A stretch of DNA of 64,000 bases from Saccharopolyspora spinosa NRRL 18395 (GTDB lineage: Bacteria > Actinomycetota > Actinomycetes > Mycobacteriales > Pseudonocardiaceae): positions 2,036,014 to 2,100,013 of the forward strand of contig NZ_GL877879.1 in assembly GCF_000194155.1 (NCBI RefSeq), written 5' to 3'. Within the stretch, counting starts at the first letter, position 1, and every line of letters starts with the position of its first letter. The notes under the pieces are model-generated. The model was not told where the DNA came from. It made no database searches and was given only the letters and a program-made list of their open reading frames with translations. This document shows, in pieces, positions 52,053-61,109 of this stretch. Position numbers and translations under genes: made by a program.

Positions 52053-54851
52053 TCACTCGGCGACGTCGGCACGAACCTTCGCGGCCTCCGTCGTCTGGCC
52101 GAGCTTTTCCAGCAGTTCCCCGAATTCGAGGGACACGCCGGTGTGCGCCGGGGTTCCCACCGGCAGCCACCGCAGCGACGCCCGGTACAAACCCACGGCC
52201 TCGGCGGACCGACCGGCTTCGGCGAGGACCCGGCCCGCCAGTAGCTCGGCCAGCGCCGCCGAACCCTCGTCACCAACCGCCGCGTAGCCGTCGGCTGCGG
52301 TCAGCGCGTGCGAGACCGCCTCCTCCACCCGCTCCAGCGCGGCCAACACTCGCGCCTTCGTATCGGTCACGTCGGCGATGAACCAGTCCAGCTCCGCCTC
52401 CCGGCCGACCGCGATCGCGGCATCGAGATCGGCCAGCCCCGTCTCGTCACCGAACTTCATCTTGGCCTGGCCGAGGTGGTGCAGGGCCTCGGCGATCAGC
52501 TCGCGCCGTTCGTGCTTCCGGGCCAGCTGGAGCGCGGTCTCGTAGTTGCCCACCGCGTCGGCTTCCTCGACGGCGAGCAGCAGGTTGCCCAGCTCCAGGT
52601 AGGACCGGACCGCCAGCTCGACCAGCGACTCCTCCGCCGACTCTTCGGCCCCGGTCGCCACCTGGACGAGCGCCTGGTACGAGGTGCGGAAGTCCTGGGC
52701 CCGGCCGGCAGCGATGCCCAGCCAGTACCGCGCCTCCAGGCCGGCGGCCTCCTCGGCTTCGCCGCGGTCGTAACCCGCGACCGCATCGCCCAGTGATTCC
52801 ACCGCCAGATCCGGCTGTCCGGACTGCAGCTGGAAGCGGCCGAGCCAGAACCGGTGCCCGTTGAGGCCTTCGGTGTCGCCGAGCTCCGCGTGCCGCACCG
52901 CGACCTGCGCGCGGTTCACCGCCTCGTCCGGTTGCCCGCCGTCGGCCAGCAGGTGGGCGGCCAGCATGGCCGCGGCAGAAGCACCGTCGCGGTATCCGGC
53001 CGTGGTCAGCAGGTCCAGCAGCTCATCGGCCAATCGGGCACCGGCGTCGAACTGGCCGAGGCCGCCGGCGAGCCGCGCCCGCATGTCGAGCACCCGGATC
53101 CGCCAGACCCGTTCCGCCTCGACCGCCAACACGGCGTCCAGGGCCTCGGCCGCGGTCTCCGGCTGACCGGCCTGCAGCAGCAGTTGGGCCAGCAGGTAGC
53201 GCGCCCCCGACAGCTGGTCCAGCTCCGCGGATTCGGCGAGCCCGACCGCTTCCCGCGCCAGCTCCAGCGCTTCGTCCGGATGCTCGGTGGAGCCCAGCAA
53301 CCCGGCCAACGAGACCAGGACCTCGACCCACGTCGCCGCTTCCAGGTCGGCGCGGTCCAGCACTGCGCGGAGCCTCGCTTCCTCATCGGTGTTGAACGGC
53401 GGGTACAGCGCTAACCCGAGCTCGTCCTCGACGTCCGCTAGCTGCACCAGGCCTTGCGCCCGCAGGGCCTCGGTGCGGGCCTTGACGGCTTCCAACGCCC
53501 CGTCCCGGTCGTCCCGGGCGCGGCAGATCGTCAGGACGGTGCGGTAGAGCCGGGGCTGCAGCTCGGGCTCGGGCAGGTCGTCGAATTCCCCCAGCAGCGC
53601 CAGCGCGGCATCCGGATCGTTCTTGACGATGATCGCTTCCCGCGCCAGTTCCAGGCCTTCTGCCGCGGTCTGCGGCTGAGGCGGCTCGGTCATCTCCGTC
53701 GGCACGAACGTCTGGTGCTCGATCGGCAGGTCGTGGTGCTCGTCCGCGAAGGCGCGGGCGCGCTCGATCTCCGACGCGAAGTACTGGTTCCCGTTGCGCG
53801 CGTCGAAGCACTCGGCGATTTCTGCGGCTAACCGCCACGAGCCCGCGGCCAGTTCGGCGACGGTGCGCCGCCGGGTCTCGGTACCGAAAATCGCCGCCAC
53901 ATCCGGGATATCGCTGCCCCGGACCTCGATCTCGCCGTGCCCGGTCCGGGCCACCGCGTCCAGCAGCACGCCGTAGGACACCAGCGCGTAGAAGCGCCGG
54001 GCCACGTCCAGCGGATCCTTCGGCAGGTCGCCGATGTGCCGCTCCAGCAGCGAAAGACCGCGTTCCGCGTTTCCCGTCACCGCGAGGAAGACCAGGTGGC
54101 TGGCCAGGATTCCGAACCCGTCAGGGTCGGCCGCCGCCGCGCGGTAGCTTCGGAAGTGGTGCCACCTGGCCTCGTCGAACCGGCCGGCGCGCAGCAGCGG
54201 CAGCAACGCCGCGCCCTGCGCCCGAGCCGGCTCCGAACCGCACGACACGTTCTTCCCGATGATCTCGTCGAACAACTTCAACGCGGTCGCCTCATCGCCG
54301 GAGCGACGGAAGAAGTCGGCGTCGTCGCTGCGGACGCACGCGTCGCAGTGGCTGTAGTCGTCCCGCGGGAGCTCCTCGCGAGCCGCCCGGAACCGTGCCG
54401 CGTCGTCGAACCGCCCCGCGGCGGCGGCATTGGACATCTTCGCCTGCCAGACGCCGGACAGCCCGAGACCGGCCCTGCGGTAACGCCGCTCCATGTCGTC
54501 GAGCACCTGGTCGACCTGGCTCTGCGGGAAGGCCGGGTTCAGGGCGACCGCCTCGGACGTCCACTTGTAGTACCAGAGCAGGTCCATGTCGTCGATCTCG
54601 CTCGGGAACCTGGCCGGGTCGGAGTCGTGCTGCCCCAGGCACCAGGAGAACGCGGTGAACATAGTGTCGCTGTCGCCGGTCATCGACGCGCTGGCGATCT
54701 GCCGCATCCGCGCCACGTAGAGCAGATCGTCCTCACCCGCGTCCTGCGCGAGCCGGACGGCATCGGCGACCATCGCCGACTCCTCCGGGCCGTACGGAAT
54801 CACCTCGCTCTCCTCCAGCAACCGCTCGATCTCGGTCACGGCGTCAGACAA
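52053..54851 (-). CDS. Large TPR protein partnered with Hsp90-like ATPase
   Basis: 932 residues starting MSDAVTEIERLLEESEVIPYG (TTG 54851, GAGAGGTGG upstream; an in-frame TTG at 54893 would add 14 residues). The whole chain is helical with many TPR-like repeats, clearest from about residue 400: LELAREAIIVKNDPDAALALL, ALELAREAVGLAESAELDQLSGARYLLAQLLLQAGQPETAAEALDAVL, LIAEALHHLGQAKMKFGDETG, AVGLYRASLRWLPVG. A Cys-containing segment SHCDACVRSDDADFF lies near residue 170. Starts about 45 bases after the Hsp90-like gene, so the two are co-transcribed. The TPR array likely recruits clients or the ATPase itself. No signal peptide, so cytoplasmic. Confidence 0.85.
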   Translation of the reverse strand: MSDAVTEIERLLEESEVIPYGPEESAMVADAVRLAQDAGEDDLLYVARMRQIASASMTGDSDTMFTAFSWCLGQHDSDPARFPSEIDDMDLLWYYKWTSEAVALNPAFPQSQVDQVLDDMERRYRRAGLGLSGVWQAKMSNAAAAGRFDDAARFRAAREELPRDDYSHCDACVRSDDADFFRRSGDEATALKLFDEIIGKNVSCGSEPARAQGAALLPLLRAGRFDEARWHHFRSYRAAAADPDGFGILASHLVFLAVTGNAERGLSLLERHIGDLPKDPLDVARRFYALVSYGVLLDAVARTGHGEIEVRGSDIPDVAAIFGTETRRRTVAELAAGSWRLAAEIAECFDARNGNQYFASEIERARAFADEHHDLPIEHQTFVPTEMTEPPQPQTAAEGLELAREAIIVKNDPDAALALLGEFDDLPEPELQPRLYRTVLTICRARDDRDGALEAVKARTEALRAQGLVQLADVEDELGLALYPPFNTDEEARLRAVLDRADLEAATWVEVLVSLAGLLGSTEHPDEALELAREAVGLAESAELDQLSGARYLLAQLLLQAGQPETAAEALDAVLAVEAERVWRIRVLDMRARLAGGLGQFDAGARLADELLDLLTTAGYRDGASAAAMLAAHLLADGGQPDEAVNRAQVAVRHAELGDTEGLNGHRFWLGRFQLQSGQPDLAVESLGDAVAGYDRGEAEEAAGLEARYWLGIAAGRAQDFRTSYQALVQVATGAEESAEESLVELAVRSYLELGNLLLAVEEADAVGNYETALQLARKHERRELIAEALHHLGQAKMKFGDETGLADLDAAIAVGREAELDWFIADVTDTKARVLAALERVEEAVSHALTAADGYAAVGDEGSAALAELLAGRVLAEAGRSAEAVGLYRASLRWLPVGTPAHTGVSLEFGELLEKLGQTTEAAKVRADVAE

Positions 54852-54896
54852 CGGTGCCACCTCTCGTGCTCGAAACGTTGGGAATATTGGCAATCG

Positions 54897-56765
54897 TCAG
54901 CCCGTGACGCCGACGCTGAGCTGGATCAGGTCGCTCATCGCTGTGGTCATCACGGTCCGGTCGCTCCTCGACAGCGGCCGGTGGCCGGCCAGCAGGGACT
55001 GGATGTAGACCAGCCGGATGCTGCGGTCGAAGACGAGCTGGTCGTCCACCTTGGACAACTGCCGGATCAGCGGATTCAGCCAGTTCAGGCAGAGCTGCGC
55101 GGTGGTGCTGCGCGGGGCGAGGGCTGCCTTGCCGGTCATGATCTCGTCCACCCCGCCGAGCACGTCCGCCCACACCGAGGGCGCCGAGTCGCGCACTTCG
55201 GTGCGCTCGATCCGGCGGATGGCGGCGGAATCGGCCACGTACAACGCCGTCACGTTGTCCGGCCGGAAGGAACGGACCAGCGCATCGCAGCCGAGCCCGG
55301 CAAGCACCGCAGCGGCGCGCCGCTCCAGGGCGCTCGTCCGGTCGCGGTCGTCCAGCGGCGGCGGGCCGAGCTCGTCCAGGATCGAGCTGGCGTGGATCTG
55401 CTCCACGGTGACGTCGGTGATCAGGTGCGGCAGGCGCCGCAGCAGGTCCGACTCGTAGGTGTAGCCACCGTTGATCACCGGCTGGTCGGCGGAGACCACC
55501 GCCGCGATCTGCCGGAACTCGTCGACCGTCTCCACATAGCGGACGTGCCGGGACTGCTCGAGGTAGTCGCGGACGGTCCTCCGGCCGGCCGAGGTCTCGA
55601 CGGTCAGCCAGGGCAGCACCGCCGCCGCCAGGCCGTCGTCGTGGACGGCCATCGACTTCAGCCCCAGTTGGTGCACCGCCACGAACCGCTGGAACCGGGC
55701 CGGCCGGGTGGTGGCCTGCCGCACGATCCACCGCCGCAGGGCCTTCCCCAGCTCCTCGCGGGTGTACTCCAGCGCCTCGTCGGCGACCAGCTGCTCGCGG
55801 GACGCCGTCGGGCGCAGCCCATCGGTGTTGATGATGCAGCGCACGAAATACGCCCAGTCGGGCAGCAGCTCCGACATGTCCTCGCCCAGCAGCATCCGGC
55901 CGAGGTAGAGCCGACCGCTGCGGCGGTAACCGGGCGGCGGCGCATACGGCAGCACATACGCCACGCCGTGCGTTCCGGTAGCAGGCACGGACAGCTCGAT
56001 CGTCTCAAGTGGACGGTTGCCGATCAGCCGCGCGCCGAGGTCTTCCAATGCCTCGACGGCCGACCGCTCGTCCGACGGCCGGTCCGGTGGCAAGAACAGC
56101 GCCGGTTCGTTGACCGACTCCCAACTGCGGTCCGCGCGCCAGACCCGCACCTCCACCGGCAGGTACCGGCCGAACCGCCGGGCCAGCTCCGCAACCCGGT
56201 CGCTCGCCAGCAAGGCCGCGTCGTCCGGCCGCGGCGTGAGCCGCACCTCGGTCCCGATCGGCAACCCGTCCGCCTCGTCCTCGGACAGCTCCCGGATGGA
56301 GAAGGTCCCGTCGGCAGATCCCGCCCACTCCACCGGCGGATGCCCGTGCACCGAACGACTCCGGACGACGATCCGGTCGCAGACCATGAAGCAACTCAGC
56401 AGGCCGATGCCGAACTGCCCCAGGTAGTTCTCGTCGCGGAGGCTCAGCACATCGTCGCGCTTGGAGCTCTTCCCCACCGTAGCCAGCAGCTCGCCGGCCT
56501 CGGCGGCGCTCAACCCGAGCCCGGCATCGCGGAAGACGAACGCCTCCGGCGCATCCGGGGCCGTGCCGACCGGGTAGATCTCGAGAGAGCCCCCGTCGGG
56601 CTGCCCGGGGAGCTTGGCGCGAGCGGCGACGGCATCGCGCCCGTTCTGCAGCAGCTCGCGCAGATAGATTTGCGCGCCGGAGTAAATGTGCCGGCTGAGC
56701 AGATCGACAACCCCACCAAGTTCCACCTGGAACGGGCGCACAAGCGAATTCTCGGCGGAATCCAT
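54897..56765 (-). CDS. Hsp90-like (HtpG-related) GHKL ATPase
   Basis: 622 residues from ATG 56765, with AGGAGGAGG nine bases upstream. The N-terminal GHKL ATPase has ELLQNGRDAVAAR (catalytic Glu37, Asn41, Asp44), FRDAGLGLSAAE (ATP-lid Asp-x-Gly) and YLGQFGIGLLSCFMV, all intact. The middle domain contains INTDGLRPTASREQLVADEAL, like HtpG's catalytic Arg loop region. The C-terminus differs strongly from HtpG and lacks MEEVD. This matches the actinobacterial HSP90 family proteins distinct from housekeeping HtpG. Paired with a TPR protein, as eukaryotic Hsp90 is with TPR co-chaperones, but by a bacterial route. Possible stress or defence role (inference). Confidence 0.88.
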   Translation of the reverse strand: MDSAENSLVRPFQVELGGVVDLLSRHIYSGAQIYLRELLQNGRDAVAARAKLPGQPDGGSLEIYPVGTAPDAPEAFVFRDAGLGLSAAEAGELLATVGKSSKRDDVLSLRDENYLGQFGIGLLSCFMVCDRIVVRSRSVHGHPPVEWAGSADGTFSIRELSEDEADGLPIGTEVRLTPRPDDAALLASDRVAELARRFGRYLPVEVRVWRADRSWESVNEPALFLPPDRPSDERSAVEALEDLGARLIGNRPLETIELSVPATGTHGVAYVLPYAPPPGYRRSGRLYLGRMLLGEDMSELLPDWAYFVRCIINTDGLRPTASREQLVADEALEYTREELGKALRRWIVRQATTRPARFQRFVAVHQLGLKSMAVHDDGLAAAVLPWLTVETSAGRRTVRDYLEQSRHVRYVETVDEFRQIAAVVSADQPVINGGYTYESDLLRRLPHLITDVTVEQIHASSILDELGPPPLDDRDRTSALERRAAAVLAGLGCDALVRSFRPDNVTALYVADSAAIRRIERTEVRDSAPSVWADVLGGVDEIMTGKAALAPRSTTAQLCLNWLNPLIRQLSKVDDQLVFDRSIRLVYIQSLLAGHRPLSRSDRTVMTTAMSDLIQLSVGVTG

Positions 56766-57164
56766 CGAAAAGCCTCCTCCTGAACATATCCGCAGCGAGC
56801 ACGCGGGACACCCGGACGACAACCGCCATTGGAAATGCGCCAACGGTCGGCCGCGGAACGGAATTCGTCGACGCCTCCCGGTCGACGACACCCCAGCTGA
56901 ACAGACTAGAACGCCCGCACAAGCGACCGTGTCGGCAAAAATGACGCTACTGCCGCCACCCGAGCTCTCCCCGCCCTTCAAGGGTCTCGCTGATCCCGAC
57001 GCCCCTGCGGACCGGCGCAAACGGAGAACCCGGTTCTCGACGAACTCACCCCACGCCTACGACTCGACCGCAGGAAGCGTCGGTCCGAACCGTACCACGC
57101 GGTCCACAATGGAAAGGACGGAGCCGGTCACGATGAGCGTTTTCCAGCATCTTCTTGCGTTGCG

Positions 57165-57305
57165 GTGCGGGTAGCGGAACCCCAACGGCGTTCTCGACTC
57201 CGGGATCCCGGCTTGTGAATGACCAGCGGCGTCCGGGCAGTCCTCGCGAGAAGACCGCTGAGAACCCGAGGCGGTCCCGGTTGCGCGGATGGGCTAAGGC
57301 GACTA
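57165..57305 (-). repeat. Intergenic repeat family 2 (copy 3, inverted)
   Basis: Reverse complement contains CTTAGCCCATCCGCGCAACC near one end and GCCGGGATCCCGGAGTCGAG, AACGCCGTTGGGGTTCCGCT and ACCCGCACCGC at the other, as in copies at 19193 and 34530. Confidence 0.65.
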
Positions 57306-57359
57306 CGCCGCTTGCGGCAGCCCCGAGTGGTGCCCCTCCGCTGATGGCGGATTGCGCGC

Positions 57360-57680
57360 GACTTCGTGATCGGCGCGGACAGCGCGCACTCCGCCGTGGG
57401 CCGCCGGGCTTTCGGGCCGGAGCAGCAGTTCAGCAAGCACCTCGGCCAGTACATGGCGATCTTCCCGACGACCAACTTCCTGGGCCTCGACAACTGGCGG
57501 AGTTGAGCCGATCTGTCGTCGATCACGCCGCCGCGTTCGCCGCCTACGAGCGGCGGATGCGCTCGTTCGTCGCCCTCAACCGGGCGCTGGCCACCGAGAA
57601 CCCCGGCCGACCTGCTCCGAGGAGTCGGTGGACCGCGCCAAGAACGGCATCTCGCCGGACATCGACGCGCCCGCCAGCGG
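57360..57680 (+). pseudogene. FAD-dependent monooxygenase remnant
   Basis: DFVIGADSAHSAVGRRAFGP and SKHLGQYMAIFPTTNFLGLD are the middle of a PHBH-type flavin monooxygenase; after a jump the C-terminus VVDHAAAFAAYERRMRSFVA, LNRALATENPG follows. The N-terminal FAD motif GxGxxG and most of the substrate domain are missing. Confidence 0.65.
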
Positions 57681-57867
57681 ATAAGCCACCGACGATCTTG
57701 AGGGTTGCCCGCTGATGGCGCGATGCCCATTCCCCCACCCTTCAAGGTACATCGCGGGGTCAGCGCTGGTTCGCCTGTAGGTCATCTGGCGGAACTACCG
57801 TTCGTCCGAATTTCCGATCCTGTGTGGACGCCCTCCGCGCGGACGCGCACTTCCGAACAGGTGGCAC

Positions 57868-59444
57868 ATGTCAGAGAATCCTGGCCTCAGCGAAGCGACC
57901 CCGTCCCGTCGCAAGGTCCTGTTAGCCGGCACGGCAGCCCTCGGCGCGGCAGCGCTGGGCAGCACCGGTCTTGGTGCCGTCGCCAGCGCCGCCCCCGGCG
58001 CGGGCGCCGGGCCGATCCGCGAGCCGTTCTTGCTCGGCGTCGCCTCCGGTGACCCAATGCCCTCCGGCGTCGTGCTGTGGACCCGGTTGGCCCCGAACCC
58101 CTCGCCGAAGACGGGCTCGGCGGCATGCCCAACCGGGTCGTGCCGGTGCATTGGCAGGTCGCCACCGACGAGCGGTTCCGCCGCATCGTGGCCGCCGGAA
58201 CCGAACTGGCCCGGCCGGAATCGGCGCACTCGGTACACGTCGAGCTCGACCACCTGGAACCCGGCACCGAGTACTTCTACCGCTTCCGGGTCGGGGACGA
58301 GCTCAGCCGGGTCGGCCGCACGAAGACCGCGCCGCGCTTCGGCGCGCGGCTCGACCGCTTCGCGTTCGCCTTCGCCAGCTGCCAGAACTACCCCGTCGGC
58401 CACTTCAGCGCCTACTCCCACATGATCGAGGAAGACCTCGACCTGGTCGCCTTCCTCGGCGACTACATCTACGAGGGCCCGGCCAAGGGCAGCATCGGCC
58501 GCCCGCACGTGCCCGCGCGCGAGATCTTCGGCCTCGCCGATTACCGCACGCGGCTCGCCCAGTACAAGACCGACCCGGATCTGCAGGCCGCGCACGCCGC
58601 CTTCCCGTGGGCGGTCGTCTTCGACGACCACGAGGTGGAGAACAACTGGGCCGGCGACCGCTCCCAGCCGGACAACGAGCCCGACCAGGATCCGGCGGTC
58701 TTCCGCCAGCGCCGCGCCGAGGCGTTCCAGGCCTACTACGAGAACATGCCGCTGCGCGCGACGCAGCGCCCGTCGGGCGCGAACATCCGCATCCACCGCC
58801 GGCTGACCTTCGGCGACCTCGTTGACTTCCACCTGCTGGACACGCGCCAGTACCGCGACTTCCAGGACCAGGCCAAGCGCCTGGATCCCGCACGCACGAT
58901 CCTGGGGACCGACCAGCGCGACTGGCTGTTCGGGAACCTGGGCGGCCAGACCGCCAGCTGGAACGTGCTGGCGCAGCAGGTCTTCTTCTCGCAGCGCGAC
59001 TTCACCGCGGGCGACGCCGATTCCTTCAGCGATGATGCCTGGGACAACTACGTCGTGGAGCGCAACCTCGTGCGCGACCAGTTGGCCAAGGCTTCCAACC
59101 CGGTCGTGATCACCGGCGACGTGCACGCCAACTATGTCGCCGACGTCAAGGCCGACTTCGACGACCCGGCCTCGGTGACCGTGGCCACCGAGTTGGTCGG
59201 CACCTCGATCACCTCGAACGGCAACGGCGTCGACCAGAACCCCACCGACGCGGTCCAGCTCCAGGAGAACCCGCACATCAAGTTCATCAACCGCAATCGC
59301 GGCTACGTCCGCAACACCATCACCCACTCGGAGTGGACGGCCGACTTCCGCGTCATCGACTACGTCGAGACGCCCGGTTCGCCCGTGCGCGACCGCGCCC
59401 GTTTCGTCATCGAGAACGGCCGGCGCGGCGCCGAGCAGGTCTGA
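57868..59444 (+). CDS. phoD: PhoD-type alkaline phosphatase, one frameshift
   Basis: Calcium- and iron-dependent phosphodiesterase/phosphatase secreted by Tat. The first frame (ATG 57868) has the Tat signal [19 protein letters not shown] and [25 protein letters not shown]; near 58100 the frame changes and the rest runs [20 protein letters not shown] to the stop at 59444. Metal ligands are in [33 protein letters not shown], and [13 protein letters not shown]. The shift is one C short in the run AACCCCTC, so a homopolymer sequencing error is the simplest explanation and the enzyme is probably intact (about 525 residues). A strong terminator follows. Confidence 0.85.
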
Positions 59445-59449
59445 CCGCC

Positions 59450-59486
59450 CCGGGCGCGGGTACGGGATTTCCGCACCCGCGCCCGG
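59450..59486 (+). terminator. Terminator of the phosphatase gene
   Basis: CCGGGCGCGGGT and ACCCGCGCCCGG form a perfect 12-base-pair stem with a 13-base loop followed by CTTT, six bases after the PhoD stop codon. Confidence 0.8.
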
Positions 59487-59690
59487 CTTTCGGCCCGGGG
59501 GTCGGTCAGCGGCCCGGAGAGCGGGAGGACCTCGCCGGTGCAGTGGCCGTCCGGGTGCATCAGCCGACCCACTCGCTTGCGGGTCCGCAGGATCACCGAG
59601 CGGTTCACGATTCCGCCTGGCGGCAGCTGGCGTTCGAGGCTGTGCTGGCGTCGCCGAGTCCGTCACCGACATGCACAACCCCGGAAATCG

Positions 59691-60398
59691 CTAGCGCGCG
59701 AGCACCGGGACCAGTTCGCGGAGCAGGTAGGCACCGCACCACCGCGCCTCAGCATCCTTGACGTCAACGGCATCCTTGGCCAGGCGCTTGGCGAGACGTA
59801 CCGGATCAGGAGCGGAGCCGGGCTCGCGGGCGATACTCCGGCAGGTCTTCCAGTCGTACTGCATCAGCCGCGACACCGTCGATGCCAGGCTCAACATTCG
59901 GACTCGCTCGTCGGATTCCAGCACTTCAATGATCTTCAGTGCATCTCCGCGGTCACTCCTGCGGGCGAGAATGCTAAGTGAGTTGACCCGAAGCGTCGCG
60001 GTCTTCCCTTCGGACATCCAGTTCCGCAGGTGTTCCACGCCTTTGGGAGACACCTGCGCCGCCAGCAGTTCATCAGCGGCAAGCGATGTGGGTGTGTCGA
60101 GCAACGAACCCGGATGCCCCTGATCCACCGAGTGGAGAAGCTCCGCGAGGCCAGCTCTCTTGGTCTGCATTACCCGTGGGTGCGTGATGTTCCTCCGGCG
60201 CCACATATCGTCCCCAATCGGACCAAAAACTCTTTCCTATGCGAGCACGATATCCGGCGAGCACGGCCACTGTCCCGTCTCCACCATGCCCAGATATGAC
60301 TTCGAGAAACTGGTTAGTTGGGCCATCCGAGTGAGGCTTACGTCAGCTTCTTCCCGCGCCGCGCGCAGCCACCTGCCTGGTCCGTCGATTGTGGACAC
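59691..60398 (-). pseudogene. XRE family regulator with in-frame amber codon
   Basis: From GTG 60398 the frame reads MSTIDGPGRWLRAAREEADV, SLTRMAQLTSFSKSYLGMVE and TGQWPCSPDIVLA, a complete HTH_31 domain, then TAG (60237-60239, codon 54) where the family normally has Tyr or Trp, then ERVFGPIGDDMWRRRNITHP and 150 helical residues to a stop at 59691. The frame is otherwise open for 235 codons, so a single T-to-G or C-to-G change is responsible. It is either a recent nonsense mutation or a sequencing error. A divergent pair of small genes lies upstream, the usual arrangement for this regulator type. Confidence 0.75.
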
Positions 60399-60417
60399 CT
60401 GGCAGTCCCCACAGGTA

Positions 60418-60544
60418 GGCGTCGTCGGCGCTCCCGTGGACCGTCGAGATCGACACCACCTGGGACCCCACCGCGCTCACCGAACGCGCCAGGAAATGGG
60501 TCCGCGACCACTGCGCCCAATTCGAGAAGAAGAAACGAGACTGA
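60418..60544 (+). pseudogene. Small conserved gene, start missing
   Basis: Reads ASSALPWTVEIDTTWDPTAL, TERARKWVRDHCAQFEKKKRD and stops one base before the next ATG. This resembles short proteins found next to HTH_31 regulators in actinomycetes. No start codon remains after the upstream TAG, so it may be truncated or use an unseen start. Confidence 0.5.
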
Positions 60545-60545
60545 C

Positions 60546-60905
60546 ATGCTCGGCGACGACCGCTGGACCGACGGACAGGGCACCGTTCACATCGTCCGCC
60601 CCAAGACCGGACCGGTGCTGACCATGTGCCGACAACTCGTCGGAGGCGACCCCTCCCGCCCCCGCATCGGCTGCGAAACCTGCGTCCTGACCACTGCGGT
60701 CGAACTAGCGAAGGAGCATGACGGCTTCGCAAGCATCGTTGCGGCTGGTCAGCCATGCAGGAGTGGGGCCGGTCAAGTTCTTGATCGGGTCACCGCCCGC
60801 AATCGGATGGGCGGTGACACTCGTGATCATGCGGTTCCGGCTGGCCTCGGTCAGCATGGGACGGGGGTGCGACCCGCTGACGTCGAGGAGGCGAGGTCAG
60901 GATGA
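60546..60905 (+). CDS. Small Cys-containing hypothetical protein
   Basis: 119 residues from ATG 60546, one base after the preceding stop: MLGDDRWTDGQGTVHIVRPK, TGPVLTMCRQLVGG, RIGCETCVLTTAVELAKEHD. Cys residues in MCRQ and CETC might bind metal. The second half (CRSGAGQVLDRVTARNRMGG...) has poorer coding character and may be out of the original frame. It lies divergent from the amber-mutated HTH regulator. Confidence 0.5.
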   Translation: MLGDDRWTDGQGTVHIVRPKTGPVLTMCRQLVGGDPSRPRIGCETCVLTTAVELAKEHDGFASIVAAGQPCRSGAGQVLDRVTARNRMGGDTRDHAVPAGLGQHGTGVRPADVEEARSG

Positions 60906-61109
60906 GGATCGTCGTCGATCTGAACCCAGTGCGTGTTCATGGCACCAGAGGTTTTCGCGCTGCACGGCGAAGAAGCGTTGCTGTACCAACCGCGCGTCGA
61001 CGACATGCACCGCGACGACGTGCTGCGCGCGGCTGCCGCCTGCCCGGTCCAGGCGATTCTGGTGGACCGCCTCGACACGTCCCGGGAGACGAGCGGCGAT
61101 GACCGCTGA
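60902..61109 (+). pseudogene. P450-type ferredoxin, cluster ligand region deleted
   Basis: Starts as MRIVVDLN (ATG 60902) and continues in another frame as QCVFMAPEVFALHGEEALLY, RDDVLRAAAACPVQAILVDR to a stop at 61107-61109. This is a small [3Fe-4S]/[4Fe-4S] ferredoxin of the type that feeds P450s. A deletion of roughly 15-20 bases removed the first cysteines of the CxxxxxCxxC motif and broke the frame. Its end overlaps the reductase start by 11 bases, so it was the first gene of the operon. Confidence 0.75.
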
